DNA of 64,000 bases from DAOPXV01 sp035352535 (GTDB lineage: Bacteria > Muiribacteriota > UBA9980), in the NCBI GenBank assembly GCA_964545075.1, contig CAZJFS010000005.1, positions 1-64,000 of the forward strand, written 5' to 3'. Position 1 is the first letter of the stretch. Each line of letters opens with the position of its first letter. The translations under genes were made by a program, and so were the position numbers. Positions 1-9,083 of this stretch are shown here, piece after piece. The notes beneath the pieces were generated by a model. It was not told where the DNA came from, made no database searches, and saw only the letters and a program-made list of their open reading frames with translations.

Positions 1-408
1 AAACCCGGCCCGGACCATGATTTTAAGATAAGTAAAGACGCGGGAATTTACAAAACTATAGAACGCGAAAAATTTTATTTATATGAGCCTTCCTGGCAAA
101 ATGCGGACGTATCGATAGAAAACGCCATTGAAAAATATGCTTTCGTCTTTCTTTTAAAAAACGATTCGGTCATCGGATATGGGGCCATCAGTAAGGCCGG
201 CGGCGACGTGCCGCGGATCGGAATACTTGAGGGATGGCGGGAGCTAGGACTGGAAGCCTTTCTTATCCGCGAACTTTTAAAAGAAACCTCGTCAGACCGC
301 GTTACGGTCTTGAATGTCGCCGAAAATAATTATTTAGGCATGAAACTCAAAGAGCTCGGGTTTAAAAATTTCATAAATCAGTTCGAAATGAAATTAGACC
401 TGAAGTGA
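1..408 (+). CDS. GNAT-type acetyltransferase, C-terminal part (5' end outside window)
   Basis: The reading frame is open from base 1 to the TGA at 406-408, giving 135 residues with no start in the window. The end has the layout of a GNAT N-acetyltransferase: a strand reading VIGYGAIS, a helix, then the common NVAENNYLGMKLKELGF stretch, which matches the family's N-x-x-A-x-x-L-Y-x-x-x-G-F acetyl-CoA-binding end. The acetylated substrate cannot be told. It converges on the radical SAM gene with a 9-base gap. The family call rests only on this C-terminal pattern, so confidence is moderate. Confidence 0.6.
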   Translation, partial: KPGPDHDFKISKDAGIYKTIEREKFYLYEPSWQNADVSIENAIEKYAFVFLLKNDSVIGYGAISKAGGDVPRIGILEGWRELGLEAFLIRELLKETSSDRVTVLNVAENNYLGMKLKELGFKNFINQFEMKLDLK

Positions 409-417
409 GACCGCGCT

Positions 418-1764
418 CTATCCGATACCGTATGAAAGCCTTCGCGCAAGCCTTCCAAAAGCATTCATCAAACCGGCCTTTCCAACCGCTGAAGTGATCT
501 TTCCGAATTTTCTGTAAAAAAGATTGAACATAAAATATGACGGCCACATGGAAAATTGAAGCGGTCGTCTCTTATAAATGTTTTTCAGCGAATAGAACCG
601 TTCATAGATAGCGAGATATCCGTTCAAAAGTTCTTCCGGCGTCATTAAAAGCGGCTTGAAAACAACGTTGGCTGTGTTATAGCGCTCCGTGTTACGGTCG
701 GTTATGCGGCCCTCGCGTTCTAATCGCTCGAATAATTTAGTCCCAGGATAAGGCGTTAAAATATGCGATGTCATAGTCTCTATTCGGTTTCTGACGAGCC
801 AGTCCAGCGTCTCATCGAAAACCGAAGGTCCGTCATGGTCGAATCCGAATACCATGCTGGAGTTTATCATGACGCCGCGGCCATGTATTTCGTCTATCGT
901 TTTATCGTATTTTTCAACAAGGTTCTGGGATTTATTTACGCTTGAAACGGATCGCGCGTTGATCGATTCAAATCCGATGTAAAGGCTTCTGCATCCTGTT
1001 TCAGCCATCAGATCGAGCAGGCGGGGTTTGTTTCCTATATCGGCGGAAACGGCCGCGTGCCAGATCAGTTTCATCGGTTTAACCGCTTTCAGGAATTCAA
1101 ATACCCATTCGTCCGATCCGATGAAGTTATCGTCGACGAAAAGCATCTGCCGGCTTGGAAGTTTTTCGATCTCGTTGATAACGCTCTGAACGGGCCGGCG
1201 CCGGAATTTTTTCACCGTATAATCGCAGCTGTTATAGCAGAATTCGCACGAATGAGGGCAGCCCCGGCTCGTGGTAACGATATTGGTATATAAATAATCG
1301 TTGATGTTTATGGCTTCCCAATTTGGGCGTAAAACATTTTCGAGGTCACTTCCGCATAACGAACGGTATTCTTTTTTCAGCCGCTTTTCCATGGTATCGC
1401 TTAATATCTGCGTCCAAACATCTTCGGCTTCGCCTACGCAGACCGAATCGGCGTGTTTCAACGCTTCTTCCGGGCGGGCGCTCGGGTATATGCCGCCTAA
1501 GATAACGGGCACCCCGACCGCTTTATATGCGCGGGCGATTTCAAAACATCTGTTCGATGAATCAATATTGCAGGTTATCCCGACAAGGCCGGCCGACGCG
1601 TCCACCTTGACCCGCGTGGCGTTCTCGTCGATTATTTCGACGCTATGCCCGGGCGGGGTCAGCGCGGCCAGAACTAAAAGTGATATGGGCGGCGCCATAA
1701 GCCTTTTAAATTCCGAATCCATAGGCCGCAGCGTCATTTTTGGCGATATAAGAATAATTTTCAT
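418..1764 (-). CDS. B12-binding-domain radical SAM protein
   Basis: This 448-residue protein starts with a Rossmann-like cobalamin-binding type domain (about 1-130), opening with MKIILISPK and containing VILGGIYPSARPEEAL near 88-102, typical of the BchE/HpnP/HpnJ-like superfamily. The radical SAM core follows, with the CxxxCxxC cluster CPHSCEFC (C169, C173, C176) that binds the 4Fe-4S cluster and S-adenosylmethionine. Later family motifs are visible: FVDDNFIG, LYIGFESIN and a TPYPGTKLFERL stretch. Such proteins usually methylate or rearrange lipids, tetrapyrroles or secondary metabolites; nothing here fixes the substrate. The C-terminal end is basic and aromatic, as in hopanoid-type members. 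It is transcribed alone toward the partial acetyltransferase gene. Radical SAM class is certain, substrate unknown. Confidence 0.85.
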   Translation of the reverse strand: MKIILISPKMTLRPMDSEFKRLMAPPISLLVLAALTPPGHSVEIIDENATRVKVDASAGLVGITCNIDSSNRCFEIARAYKAVGVPVILGGIYPSARPEEALKHADSVCVGEAEDVWTQILSDTMEKRLKKEYRSLCGSDLENVLRPNWEAININDYLYTNIVTTSRGCPHSCEFCYNSCDYTVKKFRRRPVQSVINEIEKLPSRQMLFVDDNFIGSDEWVFEFLKAVKPMKLIWHAAVSADIGNKPRLLDLMAETGCRSLYIGFESINARSVSSVNKSQNLVEKYDKTIDEIHGRGVMINSSMVFGFDHDGPSVFDETLDWLVRNRIETMTSHILTPYPGTKLFERLEREGRITDRNTERYNTANVVFKPLLMTPEELLNGYLAIYERFYSLKNIYKRRPLQFSMWPSYFMFNLFYRKFGKITSAVGKAGLMNAFGRLARRLSYGIG

Positions 1765-1788
1765 TTTTAAGGCTTATTCCTGTAAAAA

Positions 1789-1843
1789 TTAAAATGAGCC
1801 CCGCGTTCGCTGGCGCGAACACTTGAAATTATAGCATAATAAA
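1789..1843. repeat. 55-bp direct repeat, copy 1, at the left edge of a scaffold gap
   Basis: This 55-base sequence directly abuts the N run and is repeated base for base at 1944-1998 on the other side. It contains a hairpin, GTTCGC-TGGC-GCGAAC, with a 6-bp stem. The identical length on both gap edges fits overlapping contig ends of a de Bruijn assembly (k=55 is a common value) rather than two genomic copies. Confidence 0.9.
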
Positions 1844-1943
1844 NNNNNNNNNNNNNNNNNNNNNNNNNNNNNNNNNNNNNNNNNNNNNNNNNNNNNNNNN
1901 NNNNNNNNNNNNNNNNNNNNNNNNNNNNNNNNNNNNNNNNNNN
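1844..1943. other. Scaffold gap of exactly 100 N
   Basis: Exactly 100 Ns, the conventional placeholder for a gap of unknown size. Because both flanks carry the same 55 bases, the gap may be zero or negative in length. The whole non-coding stretch 1765-2145 otherwise holds only the 55-bp repeats, the tetR promoter and one operator. Confidence 0.99.
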
Positions 1944-1998
1944 TTAAAATGAGCCCCGCGTTCGCTGGCGCGAACACTTGAAATTATAGCATAATAAA
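1944..1998. repeat. 55-bp direct repeat, copy 2, at the right edge of the scaffold gap
   Basis: Identical to 1789-1843, including the 6-bp-stem hairpin GTTCGC-TGGC-GCGAAC. Sequence identity stops exactly at the end of this copy, as expected for a shared k-mer at contig ends. Confidence 0.9.
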
Positions 1999-2024
1999 TG
2001 CAAATTATCCATAACATTATCCAC

Positions 2025-2053
2025 TTGACATTTTTAATAACTTATGCTAAAAT
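2025..2053 (+). promoter_or_regulatory. Sigma-70-type promoter of tetR
   Basis: TTGACA (2025-2030) and TAAAAT (2048-2053) are spaced by 17 bases. The palindromic operator at 2062-2083 lies directly over the expected transcription start, so a bound repressor would block it. Confidence 0.75.
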
Positions 2054-2061
2054 TCATTTAT

Positions 2062-2083
2062 AAGGTGATTTGATAATCACCTT
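2062..2083. promoter_or_regulatory. TetR-type operator, copy 1 (over tetR start site)
   Basis: Perfect inverted repeat with 9-bp arms, AAGGTGATT and AATCACCTT, around TGAT. The same element recurs at 2774-2793 and 2921-2940, always around this regulator and the efflux operon, which makes it the probable binding site of the TetR protein encoded at 2146. Confidence 0.8.
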
Positions 2084-2145
2084 GAATCTTTAATCGACAT
2101 GGAAAAAATGATAAAATAAGAAACAAAGCAATTACGGAGCCTCTC

Positions 2146-2757
2146 ATGCATGCAGAAAAAGTGGAAACCGAAATAAGGCGCGAACAGATAGCTCAGGCTG
2201 CCCTGGAGATCATATCCCTCTACGGGCTTAAAGGCCTTACGAACGAAAGGGTCGCGGCCCTCGTCGGCGTGGTCCCCTCCGCGCTTTATAAACATTATAG
2301 AAGTAAAAGCAAGATAATCGATGCGGTCATCTGTTTGATGCAGGAACGCATGATGAATGTCATAAAGACCGCCCAGAGCGTCGGCTCCGACCCGCTCGGA
2401 TGCATCAGACGCGTCTATCTGGCCGAGGTTCGGATGATAATGCAAAGCCCCGGCGCTCCGTTCATATTTTTTTCCGAGGAATTCATCGCCAATAAAAATC
2501 AGATTAAAAACAAGTTCGACGAGGTCGGCCGGCTCCACTTCGGAGAAATGTTGAAACTTTTCCAGAAAGCCCTCGATCAAAAGCAGATACGCCAGGATTT
2601 CGCGGCGCAGACGCTCGCGATCTTTTATATGGGAATGGTCTCTCAGACGATGTTTCTGACCCAGGACCCTGATAAAAACGCCAAAATTAATATAGACGTG
2701 TTGAAACACAGCGAAAACGCATGGAAAGCGTTCGTGGACATGCTCAAAGCAAAGTAA
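2146..2757 (+). CDS. TetR/AcrR family transcriptional repressor
   Basis: A 203-residue one-domain repressor of usual TetR length. The N-terminal helix-turn-helix lies at about 31-52 (LTNERVAALVGVVPSALYKHY), which matches the TetR signature with a tyrosine ahead of the KHYRSK stretch. The C-terminal part should bind a ligand and dimerise; its ligand cannot be read from sequence. GGAG at 2136-2139 precedes the ATG. The gene lies between three copies of one palindrome and just upstream of an RND efflux operon on the same strand. The simplest model is repression of both itself and the pump, relieved by a pump substrate. The sequence repeats are seen; the binding is inferred. Confidence 0.92.
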   Translation: MHAEKVETEIRREQIAQAALEIISLYGLKGLTNERVAALVGVVPSALYKHYRSKSKIIDAVICLMQERMMNVIKTAQSVGSDPLGCIRRVYLAEVRMIMQSPGAPFIFFSEEFIANKNQIKNKFDEVGRLHFGEMLKLFQKALDQKQIRQDFAAQTLAIFYMGMVSQTMFLTQDPDKNAKINIDVLKHSENAWKAFVDMLKAK

Positions 2758-2773
2758 TTTTTTTTGTCACGTG

Positions 2774-2793
2774 AGGTGACTGAATAATCACCT
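2774..2793. promoter_or_regulatory. TetR-type operator, copy 2
   Basis: AGGTGACTGAATAATCACCT, arms AGGTGA and TCACCT, 17 bases after the tetR stop codon. An overlapping palindrome, GTCAC-GTGAG-GTGAC, covers its left half. It sits 128 bases upstream of copy 3, a distance compatible with cooperative or looping repression of the efflux operon. Confidence 0.75.
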
Positions 2794-2920
2794 TACAGGG
2801 TTTCACGGTTTTTAAAAATAGTTTACAGACCAGAATATTCATATTATTTTTAATTTAAATATTCACAATATCATCATTCATTAGAAATAAAGTTTCATCA
2901 TCAAAATTTTTTACGCGGTC

Positions 2921-2940
2921 AGGTGACTCATAAATCACCT
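2921..2940. promoter_or_regulatory. TetR-type operator, copy 3 (proximal to efflux operon)
   Basis: AGGTGACTCATAAATCACCT, 47 bases ahead of the adaptor gene start at 2988. Same arms as copies 1 and 2; consensus AGGTGAYTNANAAATCACCT with slight freedom in the centre. I could not find a clear promoter in 2794-2987, but any start site close to this element would be occluded. Confidence 0.78.
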
Positions 2941-2987
2941 TTTAAATGAATTTTAAAATCTATTTAAAACGATTAAGGAGGAATATC

Positions 2988-4040
2988 ATGTTTAACCATT
3001 TTATCGCTCTCTCGAAAATATCTTTCGCAAGAAGAGCCTCGGCCTTCGTCATCATTGTCGGATCGGCCTTCGTTTTCGTCCTGTCTTTCGCTCACACTGC
3101 TCACGCGCAGGATACGGCCGGCGTCGCGCTTAACTCCAAAAGCCTTGATTCCGAGCAATTTATGGGTGAAATTACCGCTATAAGAAAAGCCGTCCTTTCC
3201 ACTAACGTTTCCGGGCGTTTGACCAAAACACCTTATTTTATAGGCGATTACGTTAAATCGGCAACTCCAATGGCCAGCCTTGATACGAGAGACTTCGAAA
3301 TAGTCGTCAAACAGGCGAAGGCCGCCGTCGATGCCAGCGCCGCCAGGCTCCGGCAGCTGGAAATCGGGTCCCGGCCGGAAGAAAAAAAACAGGCGGCGGA
3401 GCAGCTGCGCCAGGCAGAGGCGACATCTAAGACGGCGATTTCCGATTATGTAAGAATGAAGGAACTCTTCGCTTCGAATATGATTTCCAAACAAACGATG
3501 GAAGCTACGGAAGCGAAGGCGACCGTGTCAGAAGCCCAATACGCTTCGGTGAAGCTGCAAAAGGCGATTATCGACCAGGGCCCGCGGGTGGAAGAAAAGG
3601 AAAACATGCGTGCGCTTATAAGGCAACAGGAGGCGTCTCTTGAGCTTGCCATGATCCAGCTGGAATACGCTACGCTGAAGGCCCCGTTCGACGGCATCGT
3701 CTCAGCGCGCCATTCGAACGAGGGAGCCTTTGTAAACCCGTCGTCACCGATATATACTCTGCAACAAATCGACCCGATATACGCCTCGGTGGACTGCCCT
3801 GAAAAATACATGTCCCTGCTTCAAAAAGGGGTCAGGGCGACGATAATCATAGACGCGCTTCCCGGAAAGAAGTTTTCGGGCGTTCTCGAACGGATGCCGG
3901 CCGTCATAGATACCGTAACCCGCACGGCAAGAGCCGAATTCACTATAGAGAATCCGGATAAGCTCCTCAGGCCGGGCATGTTCGTCCGCGCCTCGATTTC
4001 GTTTGAAGCGAAGATCGGAGGGGCGAATGAACGTTTCTGA
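2988..4040 (+). CDS. RND efflux periplasmic adaptor (membrane fusion protein)
   Basis: A 350-residue adaptor that would link the inner-membrane RND pump to an outer-membrane channel. The start at 2988 is chosen over the in-frame ATG at 2946 because AAGGAGG at 2975-2981 precedes it and because it puts a signal peptide right at the N terminus (basic residues, hydrophobic 18-34, likely cut after HAHA near 40). A lipoyl/HlyD half-motif (VSGRLTKTPYFIGDYVKSATPMASLD, split here by a coiled-coil hairpin at about 100-210) is followed by the second half, TLKAPFDGIVSARHSNEGAFV. The C-terminal RPGMFVRASI stretch is typical of the family. It overlaps the downstream pump gene by 14 bases. No outer-membrane channel gene is nearby. 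Confidence 0.93.
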   Translation: MFNHFIALSKISFARRASAFVIIVGSAFVFVLSFAHTAHAQDTAGVALNSKSLDSEQFMGEITAIRKAVLSTNVSGRLTKTPYFIGDYVKSATPMASLDTRDFEIVVKQAKAAVDASAARLRQLEIGSRPEEKKQAAEQLRQAEATSKTAISDYVRMKELFASNMISKQTMEATEAKATVSEAQYASVKLQKAIIDQGPRVEEKENMRALIRQQEASLELAMIQLEYATLKAPFDGIVSARHSNEGAFVNPSSPIYTLQQIDPIYASVDCPEKYMSLLQKGVRATIIIDALPGKKFSGVLERMPAVIDTVTRTARAEFTIENPDKLLRPGMFVRASISFEAKIGGANERF

Positions 4041-7000
4041 TATTTTCATCAAGCGGCCGATTTTCACGATCATGTTCACGTCGTTCCTGGTCGTGATAGG
4101 GCTGTTTTCATACGCCGGGCTCGGCGTCGAGCAATTTCCGCAGATAGATTTTCCCATGGCGCGAATCTTCGCGACGCTTCCCGGCGCTAGCGCTGAGGAA
4201 CTCGAAACTCAGGTAGCCAAGCCCATCGAGGAAGCGATAAATTCCATTTCCGGCATTAGCCAGATATCTACGACATGCACCTTCGAAACCGTCCAAATAA
4301 TGGTTCAGTTCAATATGGAAAAAAGCGCCGACATAGCGGCCCAGGAAGTACGGGAGCGCGTTTCGCAGATACAGGGGAAGTTCCCGAAAGGAATGGCCGC
4401 GCCGCAGGTCGGAAAGCTCGATCCGGGCGCGCAGCCCGTCATAACTTATATCATTTCGGCGGATATGCCGTTGCGCGAGCTTACCTACTTCGCGTGAAAA
4501 AAGATCAAGGAACAGCTGGAAACGTTAAACGGCATAGGTAGCGTCAGGATCGTCGGCGGCCTTGAGCGCGAGATAAGCATCGAGCTGGACGCCGCGAAGA
4601 TGAATGCTTACAAGATTTCCCCGGCCCAGGTGAAGGCGGCGATAATAGCTCAAAATTCGGAGGTCCCTGGCGGAAACGTAACCAACGGCGACCGGGAATA
4701 CGTCTTAAGAACACTCGGCCGGCTCGAGACGATCGATGAATTTTCGAATATCGTCATTGCCTCGCCGAATAACGTTCCGATAAAGATCTCCGACGTAGGA
4801 AAGGTCGTCGACGGTGAGGAAGAGAAACGGACTTTAGCCCGCCTCGACCAGAAAGCCTGCCTTTCAGTGATCGTGCAAAAACAATCCGGCGTGAACGCGG
4901 TCGAAGTGACGGATCTTGTCAAGCAGCGCCTTGACGAGCTCAGGCCCGCATTTCCCGAAGGAATAAAGATCACGCCCATACGCGACAACTCCAGGTTCGT
5001 CAAAAATTCGCTGCATGAATTGAATCTTCATCTCGTACTTGGGGCCGTTCTGGCCTCGCTGGCGGTGCTTCTGTTCATGGGGAACGCCGTTTCGACCGTC
5101 ATAGCGGCGATTTCGATTCCGATCTCGATAATATCGACGTTCTTCCTCATAAGCTACATGGGCTTCACCATGAACAACATGTCGATGCTTGGGCTGACGC
5201 TCGCCGTCGGTATTGTCATTGACGATGCCATAGTCGTTCTCGAAAACATCTTCAGACACATGGAAGAAAAAGGCGCTGATTCCATGAAAGCGGCCAGCGA
5301 TGGCACTTCCGAGATATATCTGGCGGTAATGGCGACTTCCCTTTCACTCGCCGTCATATTCATTCCTGTGGCCTTCATGCAGGGCATTATCGGGAGATTT
5401 ATGAAGCAGTTCGGGCTTACCGTCGCCTTTGCCATTTTAATCTCGATAGTGGTTTCGCTGACCCTCACTCCGATGATGTGCTCAAGGCTTTTCAAGTATA
5501 AATTCGCCCGGGGATTTGGCCACAGCAAATCGTCGCGTTTTTATTCCTTTATCGACGGAATTTATGGGACCCTCCTGCATTTTTCAATGAAAAACCGTAT
5601 GGCCATAGTGATCGTCTCAATTATATGCGTAGCCGCGATCTTTCCGCTCGTGAAACTCGTCAAGATCGACTTTGTTCCGGCGGACGACACCAACGAATAC
5701 ACAATATTTTTCAGGACGCCGGAAGGAACGTCGCTCGAAGGGACGGCTAAGATTCTGGTAGAGCTGGAAGACAGGGTAAAAAAAATCCGCGGCATCGAGC
5801 ATATGTTCTCGTCGATAGCCGAAAACGAGGGCTCCGGAGTTAATGAAGGCTCCATTTTCATTCAGCTGGTGGACATTTCGAAGAGGGATTATTCCATCTT
5901 CAACTCGATGGACGAGGCTCGGAAAGCCCTGGCTGAATACGGCGGCTATAAGCCCGTCGTTCAGATTTCCGGCGGCATGGGCAGCGGAAAAAACTGGGAT
6001 GTGACGATGGCCGTCAGAGGGCCTGACCTTGATAAAATAAGGGAATATTCCGAAAAAATCGTCGAGAAGATAAAAAAAGACCCGATGATCTCGGCGGCCG
6101 AATCTTCCGCGCTCGATACCAAGCCCGAGATACACGTTAAAATCGACCGCCAGAGGGCCTTCCGCTCGGGGATTGACGTCGAGGCCGTAGCCTACGCTCT
6201 TCGAACTCTCATTGGCGGCGTGGACGACATCAACCAGTTCAAGCAAAACGATGAAATGTATGAAATAAAGATGCGCCTGGGGCATGATTACAGGAATGAC
6301 GCCTCAGCGATAGCCGGCCTGACATTTCAAAACCGCGAGGGAAAGATGATTCGCCTCGACACCTTTGCGTCGGTGAAAGAGGGCCGCGGCGCAACCCAGA
6401 TCGACCGCCAGGACAGGCAGAGAAGTGTCTCGGTCAACGCCAACATGACTCCGCTCGGCGCCGTCAACGAAGTCAACAAACTAATGGAAAGCGCCGCCCG
6501 CGAGCTTAAAATGCCGCCCGAATATGCCTTCGGGTTCTTCGGCAGGTCGCGCGACATGAACCAGACGATAAACGGCTTCATCATGGCGTTTTTAATGAGC
6601 GCGATCTTCATGTACCTGATTCTCGCGTCTCAATTCGAAAGCCTCCTGCATCCCGTCACCATAATGCTCTCGTTGCCGCTTTCCATACCTTTCGCCCTGC
6701 TTTCGCTGTACGTTACCGGGAATTCTCTCAATATTTTCTCCGCTCTGGGCGTTTTCATGCTCTTCGGAATCGTCAAGAAAAATTCAATTCTGCAGATCGA
6801 TTATACCAACACGCTGCGCGAGTCCGGAATGCCCCGCGAGGAGGCCATTATTGCGGCGAATCACGCCAGGCTCAGGCCCATACTCATGACGACCGTCACT
6901 CTCATCGCCGGGATGATACCGATGGCTATGGGGACCGGCGCCGGCTCCGGAACCCGCGCGTCTCTGGCGATAGTCATAATAGGCGGCCAGACGCTGTGCC

Positions 7001-7098
7001 TTTTAATCACGCTCCTTCTGACGCCGGTGGCCTACAGCCTTTTCGACGACCTTCTTGAATGGATAAAATTGAGAACGCCTAAGCTCGAAGAAGAATAA
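4027..7098 (+). pseudogene. RND (HAE1-type) efflux pump gene interrupted by in-frame TGA at 4495-4497
   Basis: Read through the TGA, this gives about 1022 codons, the normal size of a hydrophobe/amphiphile RND transporter. The first segment starts at ATG 4027 after GGAGGGG and runs MNVSDIFIKRPIFT, the classic TM1 entry. The TGA falls in LTYFA-stop-KKIKEQLETLNGIGSVRIVGG, inside the first porter subdomain; no reading-frame change occurs, and everything downstream is intact: VIDDAIVVLEN with the TM4 acidic pair, KKNSILQIDYTN with the TM10 lysine, and a normal C terminus. There is no ribosome site ahead of the next ATG at 4600. Possible causes are a true nonsense mutation, a base error in the assembly, or readthrough. 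Selenocysteine is unlikely: no neighbouring Cys, no SECIS-like hairpin after it. If the TGA is real the pump is probably dead. Confidence 0.85.
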
Positions 7099-7221
7099 TC
7101 TTTTTAAAGCGGCGTTCCACAATTTCTCTGTCAAATTTTTCTGTCAAATTTTTCTTGCCAAAATTTTTATGAAGGTGTATGATTTAAATATAAAATTTAA
7201 TTAATGATAGGAAGTGCTGCA

Positions 7222-7758
7222 ATGGCTATAATTCATGAAGAAGAATTAAGAAGTGAATTTTTAATGTCCGCGTCCAAGCGGATACTTGCGGCGGCAAGAA
7301 CGGCCCCGAAAGGGTGCGGCAAGGATAATACCGTTATGGCCGTAGCTACGGCCGACGACATAAAAAAAATATCCGAAAAATTAAGGGAACTGTCTAAAAA
7401 ATACGAGCATCCCGGTTTCGCGCGCGACGCCGAAAATATATTATCTGCAGGAGCTCTGCTTCTTTTCGGAACCAGGATAAGTCCTATGGGGCTAAAAAAA
7501 TGCGGAATGTGCGGATTTGAAAACTGCGCGGCCAAGAATGAAAAACCTGATATACCATGCGTTTTCAACACCGGCGATCTTGGGATTGCTATCGGCTCGG
7601 CGGTGTCGGTGGCGATGGATATGCGCATCGATAACCGCATTATGTATACAGTCGGACAGGCTGTCCTGGAAATGGGAATTTTCGATAAAAGCGTGAAGAT
7701 CGTTTACGCCGTTCCTCTTTCCGTATCGGCTAAAAATCCATTTTTCGACAGAAAATGA
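7222..7758 (+). CDS. DUF2148 ferredoxin-like domain protein
   Basis: A 178-residue cytoplasmic protein. The start at 7222 (MAIIHEEELR) is preferred to the ATG at 7204 because AGGAAGTG at 7209-7216 lies just ahead. Residues 20-40 have AAARTAPKGCGKDN, and a cysteine group C94-x2-C97-x4-C102-x10-C113 follows (KKCGMCGFENC), the hallmark of the DUF2148 family, proposed to carry an Fe-S cluster. Fold similarity of the family's N-terminal part to nitroreductases is suggested by the ARTAPK stretch. Members are common in anaerobes; no function is established. It is monocistronic and converges on the next gene (17 bases between stops). Confidence 0.8.
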   Translation: MAIIHEEELRSEFLMSASKRILAAARTAPKGCGKDNTVMAVATADDIKKISEKLRELSKKYEHPGFARDAENILSAGALLLFGTRISPMGLKKCGMCGFENCAAKNEKPDIPCVFNTGDLGIAIGSAVSVAMDMRIDNRIMYTVGQAVLEMGIFDKSVKIVYAVPLSVSAKNPFFDRK

Positions 7759-7775
7759 AAAACCATTGCGCTTCT

Positions 7776-9026
7776 TTATTTAGCGGTTTTACCGGCCTGC
7801 GTTTTTTTAACCGTTATTGTTCTGTCGAAAGCGGCATTAACAGTTCCTTCTTTTTTTACGTTATCCTTATCTATCATAAATATATCGATCGTATGACCGT
7901 TATTTATTTCAAATTTTTCGCCGATTTTGATCTTCAAAATATAATTTTTGCCGCAATATTTTTTTATTATAAAATCTTCGTCACCGGTAAAATCAGAATT
8001 ATCACTGTCGAATAACGTGAAGTTTTTGTATGCAGCGTTCATATCGTAATTGAACCATTTTCCATCTTTTTTGGAATAGCAGCTATAACTAAGCCAGTTC
8101 GCACGGCCACCCTTTTCTTTTAATATTATCTCGTTTTTTTCATCATTATCGATATCCGCCATAAATGCGGTTCCTTTGAGATCGGGGCTGAGATACCGGT
8201 ATGTTTCGATTGATTCGGCGTCCCCGCAAATGGGGACGTCAAAGCTTAAATCGCTTATAATTTCTCCTGCATCCTTTATGACGGCATCGATTATTTTAGA
8301 AGCTTTATCGGCGCTCGTCCTTAATTTGTCGTAGTTTATTTCCATGGTATAAAGCGATTTGAATTCGCCGTTTTCACAGCAGTATATTTCGATCTTTCTG
8401 ACCGGCTCGCCTTCTTTCTTTAAGGTATAAACTTTGTTTTCACAGCGGACGAATGATAAGGATTCCCCGCCGCCGTCAGGTGCGCAAAGGTCGTTTTTCA
8501 CTATCAAGTACTTTCCGTTTTTTTGCTTTTTGAAGAAATAATTATCTTCGACATATAAAGTCCCCTGGACGGAGTGGAACCGTATCTCGTTGACGCCATC
8601 GTTATCGATATCGATAAGAGAAGTGAAATAGCGGTTTCTTGAATTGACGATCGTTTTTTTCAGATCCGTATCGTATTCAAGTTTTACTTTTTCAGGATCG
8701 ATTCCGGCATTTCTTAAATACATCGTCTGATTGAGATACAAACCGCGGTCTTCGCCTTCGAAAGTCACATCTTTTTCAGCATTTAACGGTTCCATTTCGA
8801 GAGATTTCTCGTTTTTTTCATAGAGCAATTTCGCGAGAAGTTTAACTACGGGCTCTTTTATAAACTTATCGGGTCGTGAAAGCGAGATGCTCGTTTTTTC
8901 ATGGTCGTTGCCGTTTAAGTAATATAACTGAAAATCATTTTGGGCCGATGAAATTCCCGATCCATGAAATAAGGTGATAAAAGCGCAGGAAATAATAGAT
9001 AATGAAAATTTAATAATTTTATTCAT
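7776..9026 (-). CDS. Secreted hypothetical protein with DxDxDG-type loops
   Basis: A 416-residue protein that I do not recognise as a family. AAGGAA precedes the ATG with 6 bases between. The N terminus is a signal peptide (basic start, hydrophobic 7-24, likely cleavage near SSAQ). Two stretches, LIDIDNDGVNEIRFHS and MADIDNDEKNEIILKE, look like the calcium-binding acidic loops of FG-GAP/VCBS propellers, so a partial propeller outside the cytoplasm is plausible. The rest is rich in Lys, Asn and Asp. It follows the selenoprotein gene on the same strand after 57 bases and may be co-transcribed with it, though no functional link is apparent. Confidence 0.6.
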   Translation of the reverse strand: MNKIIKFSLSIISCAFITLFHGSGISSAQNDFQLYYLNGNDHEKTSISLSRPDKFIKEPVVKLLAKLLYEKNEKSLEMEPLNAEKDVTFEGEDRGLYLNQTMYLRNAGIDPEKVKLEYDTDLKKTIVNSRNRYFTSLIDIDNDGVNEIRFHSVQGTLYVEDNYFFKKQKNGKYLIVKNDLCAPDGGGESLSFVRCENKVYTLKKEGEPVRKIEIYCCENGEFKSLYTMEINYDKLRTSADKASKIIDAVIKDAGEIISDLSFDVPICGDAESIETYRYLSPDLKGTAFMADIDNDEKNEIILKEKGGRANWLSYSCYSKKDGKWFNYDMNAAYKNFTLFDSDNSDFTGDEDFIIKKYCGKNYILKIKIGEKFEINNGHTIDIFMIDKDNVKKEGTVNAAFDRTITVKKTQAGKTAK

Positions 9027-9083
9027 GCGAAATTCCTTTTTCAGCTATATTTGAATAGGCGTTTTGACAATGATTGCGATCGC

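Noticed and set aside
1800..1816. Hairpin GTTCGC-TGGC-GCGAAC as attachment site or integron-type element
   Set aside because: No integrase or recombinase gene is near, and a related hairpin at 39418 shares only a part of the sequence.
4495..4497. Selenocysteine in the RND pump
   Set aside because: There is no neighbouring Cys, no SECIS-like stem in the 40 bases after the TGA, and the matching position in RND pumps is a variable polar residue.
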